Assembly (NCBI RefSeq): GCF_027942865.1
Contig: NC_134524.1
Location: forward strand, 3,362,036-3,426,035
Length of the DNA stretch: 64,000 bases
Source: Odontesthes bonariensis
Lineage: Eukaryota > Chordata > Actinopteri > Atheriniformes > Atherinopsidae
Direction: 5' to 3'
Shown: in pieces, positions 1 to 10,692 of the stretch
Numbering within the stretch: position 1 is the stretch's first letter
How the letters are laid out: the number at the start of each line of letters is the position of its first letter
Program-made: the position numbers and the translations under genes
Notes under the pieces: model-generated
Databases searched by the model: none
Told to the model about the DNA's origin: nothing
Seen by the model: only the letters and a program-made list of their open reading frames with translations

Positions 1-52
1 TATTACTTTACCCCAGGTCCCCCCATTAAACTAGTCCCGTCTGAATAGGGTT
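1..52. mobile_element. Right end of a Harbinger-like MITE cut by the window edge
   Basis: The first bases match the right terminus of the complete element at 63268-63814: a run of C, then ACTAGTCC, then CTGAATAGGG, followed by a TTA that could be the target duplication (53-55). Only the 3' end is present. The family is inferred from the terminal inverted repeat and the TTA duplication of the complete copy. Confidence 0.6.
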
Positions 53-340
53 TTATAGTCTGCGTCTCCCTTTGTCTTCTGCCTGAGTGTTTCGTCTTTT
101 CGTTCACCCAAGCCTGCCATAGCCACAGATATTCTTGCCTTGTTCGTGCGTTTTCCTAGCCTCGATTTCAAGCCTCCTTGCGAGTGATTTTTTTTGTCAA
201 TAAAGTTTGATAATCTAGTCTTTTTTTCATAGCCTTTTGATAGATTTTTTTTGTTATAGATTACGTTTCTCGATTTTGTAGAGCCTCCGGTTTTGTAGGA
301 GTGCATTTAGTTGTTTTTGTTTTCCTCTTTTATTTATTAA

Positions 341-343
<3 letters not shown>

Positions 344-386
<43 letters not shown>

Positions 387-392
387 TATATA
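344..392. repeat. (TA)n microsatellite
   Basis: An uninterrupted TA dinucleotide run of about 40 bp, followed by one GATATATA variant. It lies downstream of gene A on the minus strand. Confidence 0.95.
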
Positions 393-519
393 AGTGTATT
401 TTCATAGCTTTTTATTTTATCACGTTGCATTGATGGTTGAAACATCCTAAATAAACCCTGCCTTATTTGGATTTTCTGCATCTGAGTCCTCCTTTCCAGC
501 CGCGTTCTGACAGATGCTT

Positions 520-715
520 TTAGGAGACCATTTTGTGCTCCCACCATCTGCATAACAGTGGAAGGAGAGGCTGTGGTTTCTGGGAATAGACCTCAGAGGA
601 AGTAAATACAATGAAAAAAGCAATGAGCCTAAAACCCAGCCCTGGGGGACCCCACATGATGGAGGGCAATAACTCATGGATCCAGAGAAAGCCAAATTGG
701 GTCAAAAACAACTAC
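520..715 (-). mobile_element. L2-like LINE reverse-transcriptase fragment
   Basis: The minus strand encodes [20 protein letters not shown] followed by SFHCYADGG. This matches the GVPQGSVLGP and FHCYADD blocks of L2/CR1-clade reverse transcriptases, but the catalytic YADD has become YADG. Both ends are truncated and the fragment cannot be functional. Confidence 0.75.
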
Positions 716-830
716 ATGTGTGAAAAGAGTCTCAGAACTCCACATGCACGTGGACATGTTTTTCCTGGAAAAAGTGTGCAGTTTAAACCATCCATAGAGG
801 TTGAATTTGACTTTATGGACTGATTTTTAA

Positions 831-3193
831 TTAATAGTGATACCAGTCACTGGATGGTTCAAAATGGCAGTTTAAACTGTGCTGCTTGGTAGCAGGAAGC
901 ACTGCTGCCAGACCAGGAAAAAGCTTTAAAAGGCTGTGAGAAAAGTCCAGAAGAAGAGCAGCTGTACCTCTGATCTTTCTCTTCTTCTGCTTGTTTTTAA
1001 TGGTGATTTCTCCATAAGTGACGTCCTCTGGTCTCACTGCAGAGTAGAGTGTGGCTGGATCCTCCTCTGCAGAGCAGAACACACATTACAGCTGCTGCAG
1101 CCATCACAACACTCAGAAGCATTCAGATTATTTATTCTTTTCATCCAGTCTTTGTGTTTATGTATATTTAAAATATGCTGACATCACATCACAGGAGGAA
1201 CGTGTCCACTGGTCAGCACGTCTGACTTTAAGCAGAAACTGTATTCATACAGAGAGAGCTTCACACAACATGAAGAACGCGTTTAATGCAGCAGCAAAGC
1301 AGGATATAAATATGTTATAGTTGGGAATAGTTTAGATTTAATATAAACTGTATTATTAACAGTCCTGCAGTGAAGCGTGTGCAGGTCCCGTTGGGCTGAA
1401 GGTTTCCATCAGAAACAGGAAACTGTGTAACCACAGAGCTGTTAGAGTCTGTTAGCAGATTAACCACAAACACACAGCCCAGCGTGCACAGCTCAGCGTG
1501 CACAGCCCAGCGTGCACAGCCCAGCGTGCACAGCCCAGCGTGCACAGCCCAGCGTGCAAAGCCCAGCGTGCACAGCCCAGCGTGATCAGTTCAGCGTGCA
1601 CAGCTCAGCGTGCACAGCCTTCAGAATATCTCCGTTCACACAAACATTTTACCTTGAGTTGTTTTGACTTTCTGTTGTTTACGACGTGATATCTTAACAT
1701 CGCTGTACGTGACATCATCCTCTCCAACTTGTTCTTTATCAGCTGAAATATTTTAACATGTATTTTGAGATATTATAATGAAAATACAGAAATAAAAATA
1801 ACTTAATGAATGATAGAACCCATGTAATAAAACCTGGAAACATAACTCCAGAAATCTGTCTCACCTTCAGACTTCTTGCAGATGCATCGTTTCACCAGCA
1901 GAACCAGCAGAAGAACCACAACACAGACACAGACAAGAGGCAACACCAGGGAGAGAAGAGGAGAGGAAGAACCAGGGGGAGGTGCAGATGTAGGGCAAAG
2001 GGTGGTGGTGGTGGGTTTATCTGAAATAAAGATATTTATCACATCACTGTCACATTATGAATGTTTAAACTCTTTAAACTCAGCTCAGGAATCACAGAGA
2101 CTCACCTGAGTAACCCTCACCTGTGACAGAGATCCAGCTGGGTGGAGACTCTCCATGACCGCTGATGCTACACCTGTAGAGGCCTTCATCAGAGCTGTTA
2201 ACATGGAGGAGGGTCATGTGACCTGTAGGCTCAGCCCTGATGAGGGAGCCATCTTTATAGAAAGCAGCTGGGGGGTTGGGGGGAGGGGTCTTTGTTCGAC
2301 AGCTCAGAGTGACGTCACCTCCCTCCATCACAGGGAGGACAGGACTCTGCAGGATCACTGATCCACCTCAACACAGAGACAAACTACAGCATTTCATCCA
2401 TTTCCACACAGCTTCATCAGCACTAACTCCACAGTCTGATCTTACCAGAGACAGTGAGGCTGATGCTGTTACTGGCTGCTCCCTCTCTGGACTCACACCA
2501 GTAAACTCCACTGTCCCATGTGTACGTGTAGCTGATCTTACAGGAGGAACCGGCTGCTTTGCCCCATCCTGATCCACACTGAGTCCTGGTTCCTCTGCTT
2601 GTGTTCCTCCTCAGAGTCCATCCAGCAGAGCTGTGGTCCTCCTCACAGCTCAGAGACACAGAGTCTCCTTCAAACAGCTGAGAGCTGCTGGGACTCACAG
2701 TCAGACCAGCTGTGAGCGCTGACATAAGTAAAGAATAAACAGATTAAAAACCTGCTGATCTCTTCTCAGAATAACTAGAAACATTGGAACAGGTATAAAA
2801 CGTCACTGACCTCTCCCTGTGGGGCAGCAGAGCAGTGAGCTCAGAACTAAAGAGAAATTACATTCAGTTTGCTTTGAGTTAAACATGCAAAATAACATAA
2901 AAGCTTCAGATAAATGTCCAGGTGACTTTAGATTGGTCCTGTTTTCTCTGAGCTTTGTTTCTGTGCCATTACTCAGTTATTCCTACATGATGCAGCACAT
3001 GTAGTTCCGCTTATTGGTGTTAAAGACACGTGTCCACATACGTGCTCCTTTAAAGATGAAAACTTTCAGGTTTCCTCTCTAACACAGTTCAGATGGTGCT
3101 TTGATGCAGCCCGTCTCCTCCATCAGCCCATAAACACACAGTTAAAACAGAGTTTCTGTACTCACAGAGCAGACGCACAGACGCTTCCCTCAT
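831..3193 (-). CDS. Inhibitory-type Fc-receptor-like Ig receptor (gene A)
   Basis: The model is complement(831..1066, 1865..2020, 2121..2357, 2446..2718, 2811..2846, 3166..3193), with GT-AG boundaries, all phase 1, and 321 codons plus stop. Two tiny exons make a signal peptide (MREASVRLL then FLSSLLCC). Two exons encode Ig domains: the first has SLSCEED and DSGVYWC, the second VTLSC and DEGLYRCS. One exon carries a proline-rich stalk and an uncharged hydrophobic segment ([20 protein letters not shown]). The last exon gives a cytoplasmic tail with TLYSAV, fitting the ITSM pattern TxYxxV, and VTYGEI, fitting the ITIM pattern. In this family such motifs recruit SH2 phosphatases, so an inhibitory surface receptor is inferred. 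The distal tail is uncertain: a possible donor after KIRG could lead to another exon. Two-Ig organisation and sequence suit teleost FcR-like or leukocyte immune-type receptors. It is the partner of gene C. Confidence 0.8.
1478..1618. repeat. 14-bp minisatellite in gene A intron
   Basis: About ten copies of a unit close to CAGCGTGCACAGCC, in the intron between the membrane exon and the cytoplasmic-tail exon of gene A. A few units are degenerate. Confidence 0.9.
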
Positions 3194-3419
3194 CGTGCCT
3201 CTCAGCGATATGACCGCTTTTCAAATATAGTCGCACCAAATAGAGGCCGCCTTCTTCCTGTAAGAGAGAGACGTTCTTCTCCTTCTCACTGTACTGAGAT
3301 ATTAATAGATAACTGTTCAAACGTGTGACAAAAGTATTCTAATAAATGTATTTCATTCAGTTCAGTTTATTTAAACAGCAAAAGTTGATCCAATTCAGTC
3401 CGTTTCAATGTAATCCAAA

Positions 3420-3692
3420 TAAATCCATTCATTCATTCTCTAAACCCAACTCAGGGTCACGGGGACTGCAGCTGCCATTGGTCAAGAGGCAGGGTTCACC
3501 TGGACAGGTCACCAGTCCATCACAGGACCATCACAGGACCATCACAGGACCATCACAGGACCATCACAGGACCATCAAAGGACCATCACAGGCCAGAGGA
3601 CCATCACAGGACCATCATAGGACCATCACAGGACCACCACAGGACCATCACAGGCCAGCAGACCATCAAAGGCCAGATGACCATCACAGGAC
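3420..3692. repeat. 11-bp minisatellite grown from an interspersed-repeat tail
   Basis: It opens with TTCATTCATTCTCTAAACCC and CAGGTCACCAGTCCATCACA, a phrase typical of a common teleost interspersed repeat. The last words then amplify as ACCATCACAGG for about 15 units, with GGCCAG variants. The array runs directly into the Rex3-like LINE at about 3694. Confidence 0.8.
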
Positions 3693-3693
3693 A

Positions 3694-4640
3694 CCAAACT
3701 CTGACACCGGTCATACAGAGACCGAACAGCCCATATCAAGGGGTCCGGCACTCCATACTTCCGGAGCACCCCCCACAAGAGTCCCCGAGGGACACGGTCG
3801 AACGCCTTCTCCAAGTCCACAAAACACATGCCCCGGTTGGGCGAACTCCCATGCAGCCTCCAGGATCCTGCGGAGGGTATAGAGCTGGTCCACTGTTCCA
3901 CGGCCAGGACGAAAACCACACTGCACCTCCTGAATCCGAGATTCGACTATCCGGCGGATCCTCCTCTCCAGTACCCCCGAATAGACCTTACCAGGGAGGC
4001 TGAGGAATGTGATCCCCCTATAGTTGGAACACACCCTCCAGCCCCCCGATTTAAAGAGGGGGACCACTACCCCGATCTGCCAGTCCAGAGGCACTGCCCC
4101 CGATGTCCATGCGATGCTGCAGAGGCGTGTCAACCAACACAGCCCTACAGCATCCAGAGCCTTGAGGAACTCAGGATGGACCTCATCCACCCCCGGGGCC
4201 TTGCCACCGAGGAGTTTTTTAACCACCTTGGCAACCTCAGCCCCAGAAATGGGAGGCCCCACGTCCGAGTTCCCCAACTCTGCTTCCTCATCGTAAGGCG
4301 TGTTTGTAGGATTGAGGAGGCCCTGGAAGTATTCCCCCCACCGACTCACAACGTCCCTAGATGAGGTCAGCAGAGCCCCGCCCTCACCATACACGGTGTT
4401 GACGGTGCACCGCTCCCCCCCCCCGAGCCGCCGGATGGTGGACCAGAATTTCTTCAAGGCCGTCCGGAAGTCGTTCTCCATGGCCTCAGTGAACTCCTCC
4501 CAAGCTTTTAGTTTTTGTCTCAGCAACCGAAGCTCTGCCGGAGGTGGGAGTTGAAGTTCCTTCTGACAGGGGATTCCGCCAGCCGTTCCAAGCAGACCCT
4601 CACAATACGTTTGGGCCTGCCAGGTTTGACCGCCCCCTCC
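3694..4640 (-). mobile_element. Rex3/RTE-like LINE, 5' and 3' truncated
   Basis: The minus strand encodes the RTE-type reverse-transcriptase blocks VVSRWGEYFQGLLNPT, GGKAPGVDEV, NYRGITFLSLPGKVYSGVL and QCGFRPGRGT. It matches the copies at 10.7-15.6 kb and 61.8-62.8 kb. The frame is open for most of the fragment but shifts before the block equivalent to FVDLEKAF, and the catalytic YADD region is absent. The next 300 bases upstream (4640-4950) show nothing recognisable. Confidence 0.85.
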
Positions 4641-4959
4641 TCCCCCACTTTTGCACAGTTTGCTCCTCTTCTTAACACCTCTGCTGAGAGCAGTAAATAA
4701 CCAAATATAGATGGTGAGAATCAGCCTGAAACCGGAGAGTGGACGACCACAAAGCTGCCAGCTTCTGTTTATAAAAGTTAACAGCTTTGACCACAGGGTG
4801 GAAAACAGATCTGCTGTCACACTATCAGCAACCACAGCAGAGCTCTGTGCAGAGAGAAGTCTCAGCATCAGAGAACAGACTGCAGGAGGAAGCTGCAGCT
4901 GTGCTTTCACATGCACACTTTATAACTCCACATGAGTTCAGTTTGAGAGGCTGAAACAG

Positions 4960-5266
4960 CATCTTTTTAGTTTTATGTTTTAGGTTGTTTATGTCTTGGT
5001 TTTTGAGTTCATGTTTAGTTTTAGTCTTGCCATTGTTTTTCCCCTCACTTCTCATGCCACGTCATTAGTTTCACTCACGTCACCTGTTTTCATTGTCCCC
5101 AGCTGCACTCATTCACCAATCACTCCCATTTTAGTATTTAGTTCCCAGGCTCCCCTTTCATTTTGTGAAATCCTTTTTCACCCCCCTTGTGTTTTGAAAA
5201 ATAAACCCAGTTTGCTTTGTACACCACTGGAGTCCATATCCGTGTCCTGCCAACTCCAACCTGACA
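4960..5266 (+). mobile_element. LTR-like fragment (3' end)
   Basis: A pyrimidine-rich segment contains an AATAAA near 5201 and ends CCAACTCCAACCTGACA. This resembles the R-U5 end of a teleost LTR retrotransposon terminating in CA. No left terminus or internal region was seen, so this may be part of a solo LTR. Classification is from memory of similar repeats. Confidence 0.4.
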
Positions 5267-5574
5267 TTCATACAGTAACGTGAAGAAGTGCGCCGGGGCA
5301 AAGGTGAGGCTGATTAAGACATTTCCCGCTTTACGCACAGGGTTATTAACATTTGCCCACAGAGACAATCAGGGGCTTGATATAAAGATCTTAAGCTTTA
5401 GTTTAACCAGCAAAAAACAGCAAGAAACTAACTTTAACCACCGACTATGATGCTGTGAAGATTATAGAAACTGGGGGCGCACATACTCAATGCACGTCAC
5501 AGGGAATAATATTAGGACAATTGAAGGAATAAAGTTACTCACCAAGAAGCCACCCATCACGCACAGTGCCACCT

Positions 5575-5680
5575 TGTAGTCTGGTGGGCGGCCAGACTTC
5601 CGGCAATGTGGAGGCAGAAACCCATCCGGCGGGCGGCCAGACATCCGGCGGGCGACCAGACATCCGGCAACGGGGGAGCC
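5575..5680. repeat. Short GC-rich direct repeats
   Basis: Three imperfect copies of a unit around GGCGGGCGGCCAGACATCCG lie immediately left of the 24-bp minisatellite. They have no coding signature. Confidence 0.6.
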
Positions 5681-5789
5681 CCCCCTTCAAGGGATGGATC
5701 CCAAACATCCCAAAAAGTGGGTGGGAGGGAGGGGCTCGAAGCTGTGGGTCCTTGGGCTGTGGCTCTATGGGATCCAGCTCTGGCTCAGG

Positions 5790-6764
5790 CTCTCTAGACT
5801 CTATGGGCGCTAGCTCTGTGGACTCTATGGGCGCTAGCTCTGTGGACTCTATGGGCACTAACTCTGTGGACTCTATGGGCACTAGCTCTTCGGAATCTAT
5901 GGGCGCTAACTCTGTGGACACTATGGGCGCTAGCTCTGTGGACTCTATGGGCACTAACTCTGTGGACTCTATGGGCACTAACTCTGTGGACACTATGGGC
6001 GCTAGCTCTGTGGACTCTATGGGCGCTAGCTCTGTGGACTCTATAGGCGCTAACTCTGTGGACACTATGGGCGCTAGCTCTTCGGAATCTATGGGTGCTA
6101 ACTCTGTGGACACTATGGGCGCTAGCTCTGTGGACTCTATAGGCGCTAACTCTGTGGACACTATGGGCGCTAGCTCTGTGGACTCTATGGGCGCTAGCTC
6201 TGTGGACTCTATAGGCGCTAACTCTGTGGACACTATGGGCGCTAGCTCTGTGGACTCTATGGGCGCTAACTCTATGGGCGCTAACTCTTTGGACTCTATG
6301 GGCGCTAGCTCTTCGGAATCTATGGGCGCTAGCTCTTTGGACTCTGTGGGCGCTAGCTCTTCGGAATCTATGGGCGCTACCTCTGTGGACACTATGGGCG
6401 CTAGCTCTTTGGACTCTATGGGCGCTAACTCTGTGGACACCATGGGCGCTAACTCTGTGGACTCTATGGGAGCTAACTCTGTGGACTCTATGGGCGCAAA
6501 TTCTGTGGACTCTATGGGCGCAAATTCTGTGGACTCTGTGGGCGCTAGCTCTGTGGACTCTATAGGCACTAGCTCTGTGGACTCTATAGGCGCTAACTCT
6601 GTGGACTCTATGGGCACTGGCTCTGTGGACTCTATGGGCGCTAACTCTGTGGACTCTATAGGCGCTAATTCTGTGGACTATATGGGCGCTAACTCTGTGG
6701 ACTCTATAGGCGCTAATTCTGTGGACTATATGGGCGCTAACTCTGTGGACTCTATGGGTTCTTT
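5790..6764. repeat. 24-bp minisatellite, about 40 copies
   Basis: The unit is TCTGTGGACTCTATGGGCGC followed by TAAC or TAGC, with TTCGGAATC, TTTGGAC and ACACT variants. Because 24 is a multiple of three, several frames stay open on both strands, giving long artificial ORFs of 347-400 codons. No splice signal or non-repetitive coding context supports a gene. It lies between gene A and pseudogene B. Confidence 0.95.
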
Positions 6765-6849
6765 TTAAATTTGCACCAGACACTTTGAAATGATAGAACA
6801 TGAATATAAAAATGATTGTTGAAGCCATGAGAACCATCAGACCTCTGGT

Positions 6850-7245
6850 AAACGTGTCATCTCAGCAGAAAAAACACATCACAGAAACGAACAAGAGGAA
6901 AAACTACAAAGAGGAGAGGAGAGGAAGAACCAGGGGGAGGTGCAGATATAGGGCGAAGGGCGGGGGTGGGTTTATCTGAAATAAAGATATTTATTCAGTT
7001 AGTGCCTGAATATGAATGTTTAAACTCAGCTCAGGAATCCCAGAGACTCACCTGAGTAACCCTCACCTGTGACAGAGATCCAGCTGGGTGGAGACTCTCC
7101 ATGACCGCTGATGTTACACCAGTAGAGGCCTTCATCAGAGCTGGTAACATGGAGGAGGGTCATGTGACCTGTAGGCTCCGCCCTGATGAGGGAGCCATCT
7201 TTATAGAAAGCAGCTGGGGGGTTGGAGGGAGTGGTCAGCTGACAG
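6850..7245 (-). pseudogene. Broken Fc-receptor-like gene copy (fragment B)
   Basis: Two exons of the gene A/C family survive. The second-Ig exon (7067 to about 7240) keeps [17 protein letters not shown] and its splice donor, but its N-terminal half, including VTLSC, is replaced by unrelated sequence. The stalk/membrane exon (from 6975 leftwards) keeps the acceptor and the proline stalk, then reaches a stop inside the membrane segment. No first-Ig, signal or tail exon was found nearby. This is a duplication relic lying between genes A and C. Confidence 0.75.
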
Positions 7246-7249
7246 GAAG

Positions 7250-8100
7250 TGAGATGGAGCTGGTTTGTTTCCCCTCTCTGCTTTAACCTCTGATCTGTGG
7301 TCAGTCAGAGAACAGGAAACTGTGCGGCTGCTGCCATCAGTCCACACGGCATCGTGCTCTCTTCACTGCTCGGTTCAGACGGGCTGTTTTTGCCCTGCTG
7401 GGACGTTCAGGATCGGACCAGTACCAGATCAGAACCTGAGCTATGACATCCTGCTGACTCCACCTGCTGCATTCAGGGTAACTCTGAGGTGAAAACTCAA
7501 AGCTGGAAGTTAGATTGTTGGACCTCTGCGCATGGAAAGAACAAAGTGGGAAGAAATCGCGGCTTCCTTTTGGTTTGCTGCTTTTCTGTGAATAAGAAAC
7601 CTTCATTTAGCTCATTTTACCAATAAAACAGCAGCTTTAAAGGCACCAAAGGCCCGGGGTCAAATGTTTCAACGTGTCAACGATGACCGGAGAAAGATGT
7701 TGCTTTACTACATCAGCTGTCTGTTTGGGAATCATCTCAGATTCACAGCTGGCTTTAAGAACCCACAGATACAGAGCAGAAAATCCAACTTCTGCTGGAC
7801 TTTTCTTGGCTGGTCCTTTTTATCTGCTGATGCTGGGATGGTAACTCAGGGAGGAAGAAACAGGACGGCTTAAAGTCCAACATCCAAATGTTTATTTTCA
7901 GGCAAAAGTCAAATAACAGGCGGAAGTGGGATAAGGAAAAGTTCCAAAGAAAAGGAAGAGATCAATTACATTAAAACAGTCAGAAACAACAAAGTAAAGA
8001 ATAACCTGACAAACCAGGAAACACTGAAAACACAACTTTAAAAACCCAAAGTTACAACTTAGTCACAGCAGGTAGAGAGTGATGAGACGTTCAGCTCAGG
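7250..8100. other. 3' flank and probable 3' UTR of gene C
   Basis: There is no coding signature. A minus-strand AATAAA (TTTATT at 7891-7896) lies about 205 bases beyond the gene C stop codon and is a plausible polyadenylation signal. The rest, 7250-7870, shows nothing recognisable. Confidence 0.5.
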
Positions 8101-10457
8101 TCAGAAGTGATGCTCTGTGGTGACATCATCATAGTCATCATCCAATCCCTGCTCAGCCTGGGTGGGCGGGGTCATCACCGTGGAGACGGGCAGTTCACTT
8201 CCTGTAGTCAGAGCAGGTGAGAAAGGAAATGAAGAAAATTCAACAAAACAAGGAGAGTTCAGTTAGAGAGACCTGAAAATCATTGATTGATTGATTGATT
8301 GATTGATTGACAGGTCAGTGAATGGTTCAGAGTGTTACCTGTGGCTCTGTGTCGATATAAAGACACCATGAGGAGGGTGGAGATGAAGTACGGACAGAAC
8401 ACCAGCAGGTGGAGGAGCAGTCTGAACACAAGGTGGAGGGAGGCTGAGGCAGGGGGCGGAGCTACCGATATGGGCGGAGCTTCAGATGTGGGCGGAGCTG
8501 TGGTTGCAGGTTTCTCTGCAGACAGAATCCCACCTGGTCAGGTGACTGTGGAGGAAATAAGTGCTGAAATGACAGTGAAGCTCCTCACCTGTGACAGAGA
8601 TCCAGCTGGGTGGAGACTCTCCATGACCGCTGATGCTGCACCTGTAGAGGCCTTCATCAGAGCTGGTAACATGGTGGAGGGTCATGTGACCTGTAGGCTC
8701 AGCCCTGATGAGGGAGCCATCTTTATAGAAAGCAGCTGGGAGGTTGGAGGGAGGGGTCTGTGTTGGACAGCTCAGAGTGACGTCACCTCCCTCCATCACA
8801 GGGAGGACAGGACTCTGCAGGATCACTGATCCACCTCAACACAGAGACAAACTACAGCATTTCATCCATTTCCACACAGCTTCATCAGCACTAACTCCAC
8901 AGTCTGATCTTACCAGAGACAGTGAGGCTGATGCTGTTACTGGCTGCTCCCTCTCTGGACTCACACCAGTAAACTCCACTGTCTGATGTGTATGTGTAGC
9001 TGATGTTACAGGAGGAACCGGCTGCTTTGCCCCATCCTGATCCACACTGAGTCCTGGTTCCTCTGCTTGTGTTCCTCCTCAGAGTCCATCCAGCAGAGCT
9101 GTGGTCCTCCTCACAGCTCAGAGACACAGAGTCTCTAACAAAGAACTGAGAGCTGCTGGGACTCACAGTCAGACCAGCTGTGAGCGCTGACATAATGAGC
9201 AAAAACCTTGATTTACTTGTTCATTATTCCATCTCTTTCATATTACAGCTTCCTGCTGAAGTCACTGATAAAGAGTTCAAACATCTGAATGGTGATAAAA
9301 GCTTGTAAAACTAACCTGGATCAGCTGTGCAGCTCAGCAGTGACGTCAGAACTGAAGAGAAATGAGACTCAGGTTGGTCTGAATCAGACAAATAAAGTCA
9401 TTTAACTCTATAAACCCGACAACCTGAGAAACACAGAGCTCAGATCAAACCAGCGATGAATACAAACATCTTTCTGTGCTGATGTGAAGCTGCTCCATGT
9501 GCAATAAATACTGCTGTTATGTCCTTTATCTGAAATGTTAGGCACTCAATAACAAAGCTAACTCTAACTGCTGATGCTGTGGAGAAAAGACCAAAGTAGT
9601 GGGACTCATGTGGGCGGCCTCTTACGGAGCATTCATGAACAGGAACAGCATGGAAACATATTCCATGGCAGCACACACAGAACTGTAACATACCGACCAC
9701 AGTAGGTTGTCCTATTCTCTGATATGCAGAGAAAGAGCAGCTGGAGCTCAGGAGCAAGAGCAGGCGCCAATGGGGAGGTTGGTGGTTCCACTCCGGCTTC
9801 CCCGGCCACAGGTGGAAGACGCTGAACCCCACGTTGCCTAGCGACGCATCCATGGGTGCATGAAGGTGTGTGACTGAGCAGAAAGCCTGTAGTTACAGAC
9901 TAAGACGTGCTGTGTGAGTGTGGCTGAATGTGGCAGGTAGTGTTGAAGCTCTGAGTGTCATTAAGATCAGAAAAGTGCTGCACAGGAATAGTCCATTTCT
10001 ACTTTCTGATAAGGTTCTGTGTGGGCGTGGCCTAAAGCCCATCTCTATCTGACACCACTGTCTCTTAGATTTCCTCAAACATTTCCTGTTGTCGACTTTA
10101 GCAGAAAACACCTGAGCTGAAACAAGGTGGGGCGAGCAGTGGTAAAGCCCTGCTGCCCCCCCCACATACCACTCACACGGTTTATTCTTTACACGCTCAG
10201 CTGCAGGAGTTTGGATCAAACTGAGCATTTATTTAGCATTCTTTTCACTGAGTTTCTGTCCGCTCTTAGTCGTGTAAAGTTCCTCCTGAAGCAGCTCATC
10301 ATCATGTGTTTTCCATCCGACCTCAGCCTGAGCTGTTTTAATGTCCCCTCCACTATCAGAAGTTCTCCACAGAGCAGGAACAGTTAAAGGATTTCAGCTA
10401 AAGCAGAAAAAAACAGCTTCTCTACTTACAGAGCAGGTACTGAACACTTGTTTCCAT
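8101..10457 (-). CDS. Activating-type Fc-receptor-like Ig receptor (gene C)
   Basis: The model is complement(8101..8201, 8339..8515, 8589..8825, 8914..9186, 9316..9351, 10430..10457), all GT-AG and phase 1, giving 283 codons. The order is a split signal peptide (METSVQYLL then FLTSLLSC), Ig1 with SLSCEED and DSGVYWC, Ig2 with VTLSC and DEGLYRCS, a threonine/proline stalk, a membrane segment, and a short tail ending TTEHHF. Exon lengths for the signal and both Ig exons are identical to gene A (28, 36, 273 and 237 nt). The membrane segment contains a buried arginine ([14 protein letters not shown]), and the tail has no ITIM. In paired receptor families this means partnership with an ITAM adaptor such as FcR-gamma; that is inference. 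It is an open, apparently intact gene and the probable activating counterpart of gene A. Confidence 0.82.
8282..8310. repeat. (ATTG)n microsatellite
   Basis: Seven copies of ATTG in the gene C intron between the membrane and tail exons, 29 bases from the membrane exon's splice donor. Confidence 0.9.
9352..10429. other. First intron of gene C
   Basis: This 1.08-kb intron lies between the two signal-peptide exons. I see no repeat family, ORF or RNA gene that I can support in it. Confidence 0.5.
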
Positions 10458-10692
10458 CGTTGTGTCTCTCACTCATTTGGCCAGTTTGAGCTTGTTGTTG
10501 AAGCGCCAAATAAAGCCCGCCCTCTTCCTGTGTGGGTCCCTGTGCTTTCTTCTTCTCTTCATACACCAGGGGGCAAAGTTTTTAAAGATACAAGCAATAA
10601 ACCATTACTTCCAGAAATATGTCCAAAGCTGAATGAAGATGTTGTAAATAATCAGATCAGATAAATCATCCACCTTTAACTGGTGTATAACT

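Noticed and set aside
5535-6837. ORFs of 347-400 codons on both strands with SVDSMGAN or ELAPIEST repeats
   Set aside because: They are translations of a 24-bp minisatellite whose unit length is a multiple of three; several frames are open at once and no splice or start context supports them.
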